Of a stretch of DNA of 14,238 bases, positions 14,167-14,238 are shown piece by piece. Source of the stretch: Candidatus Odyssella thessalonicensis (lineage in GTDB: Bacteria > Pseudomonadota > Alphaproteobacteria > Bin65); contig SBBV01000424.1 of NCBI GenBank assembly GCA_005240015.1, forward strand, positions 1 through 14,238, in the 5' to 3' direction. Numbering within the stretch: the stretch's first letter is position 1; every line of letters begins with the position of its first letter. The position numbers and the translations under genes were made by a program. The notes beneath the pieces were generated by a model. That model saw only the letters and a program-made list of their open reading frames with translations. It was not told the DNA's origin and made no database searches.

Positions 14167-14238
14167 TCACGCCGCCATCAGCGCGCGCACATGCGCGGCG
14201 GCGCTGGCGGCGAGCGCCACGTTGTTGAACAGGCAGAA
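14167..14238 (-). CDS. C-terminal tail of a histone-deacetylase-family protein (5' end outside window, possibly rearranged)
   Basis: The last 23 codons and TGA (14167-14169) are visible. The end, ALAASAAAHVRALMAA, matches how AcuC/HDAC-type proteins usually finish (an ALAASVAAHVRALL-like helix). Such a gene is the expected minus-strand neighbour upstream of xseB in alphaproteobacteria. The seven residues before it, FCLFNNV, are instead the mid-protein HDAC motif (GFCLFNNVAIAA), normally more than 100 residues earlier. The visible piece therefore looks like a join of two HDAC regions through the shared VALAA. Identification rests on short motifs only. Confidence 0.5.
   Translation of the reverse strand, partial: FCLFNNVALAASAAAHVRALMAA

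Noticed and set aside
1..14238. CRISPR array, tRNA or rRNA genes, transposase, integrase or phage genes
   Set aside because: None seen: no regularly spaced direct repeats, no cloverleaf-like segment that I could support, and no mobile-element proteins in any frame.

Overview
The window comes from a high-GC alphaproteobacterium. Two things suggest this. The first is a DUF4167 protein, a family essentially confined to that class. The second is the minus-strand order hdac(tail) – xseB – ispA – dxs – tlyA – rlmD, a chromosomal neighbourhood I associate with alphaproteobacteria. Genus and species cannot be read from the sequence.

Layout from left to right. At 1-87 there is a possible C-terminal scrap of a + strand gene and a rho-independent terminator. 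At 102-914 (-) is the DUF4167 protein. At 915-1700 there is a gene-poor stretch with one uncertain small hypothetical ORF. At 1711-8819 is a minus-strand run: an RlmD/TrmA-type Fe-S RNA methyltransferase, a TlyA-type rRNA 2'-O-methyltransferase, a MATE exporter, Dxs (UUG start), IspA-type prenyl synthase and XseB. Dxs makes DXP, the entry compound of the MEP isoprenoid pathway, and IspA condenses its products into farnesyl diphosphate. The MATE gene separates dxs from tlyA and has palindromic repeats on both sides.

From 8820 the strand switches. A copper/silver efflux module (8985-14084, +) lies between xseB and what looks like the C-terminal tail of a histone-deacetylase-family gene (-) at the right edge. 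In order it encodes a 39-residue Met-rich membrane peptide, a Cys-rich exported small protein ending in a proline-rich motif, a CusB-type periplasmic adaptor and a CusA-type RND pump. The pump has the three-methionine Cu(I)/Ag(I) site at exactly the spacing I recall for E. coli CusA. No CusC-type outer-membrane channel and no copper regulator lie in the window.

The most interesting content is two RNA-level control candidates in this module. (1) The Cys-rich leader resembles the CutF/CruR class of copper-sensing exported uORFs. Its stop-codon region is complementary to the Shine-Dalgarno of cusB, so a ribosome paused at the proline-rich C-terminus would be expected to free that RBS. (2) Upstream of the 39-residue peptide, three hairpins can form. 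Two of them have loops complementary over 8 nt, and the last one sequesters the ribosome-binding site. I do not recognise it as a known riboswitch class.

The window also holds two copies, in opposite orientation, of a 73-74 bp palindromic dispersed element (3907-3980 and 14091-14163), a 29-bp-arm inverted repeat (3028-3132), and two CCCGGG-bounded palindromes (5462-5630).
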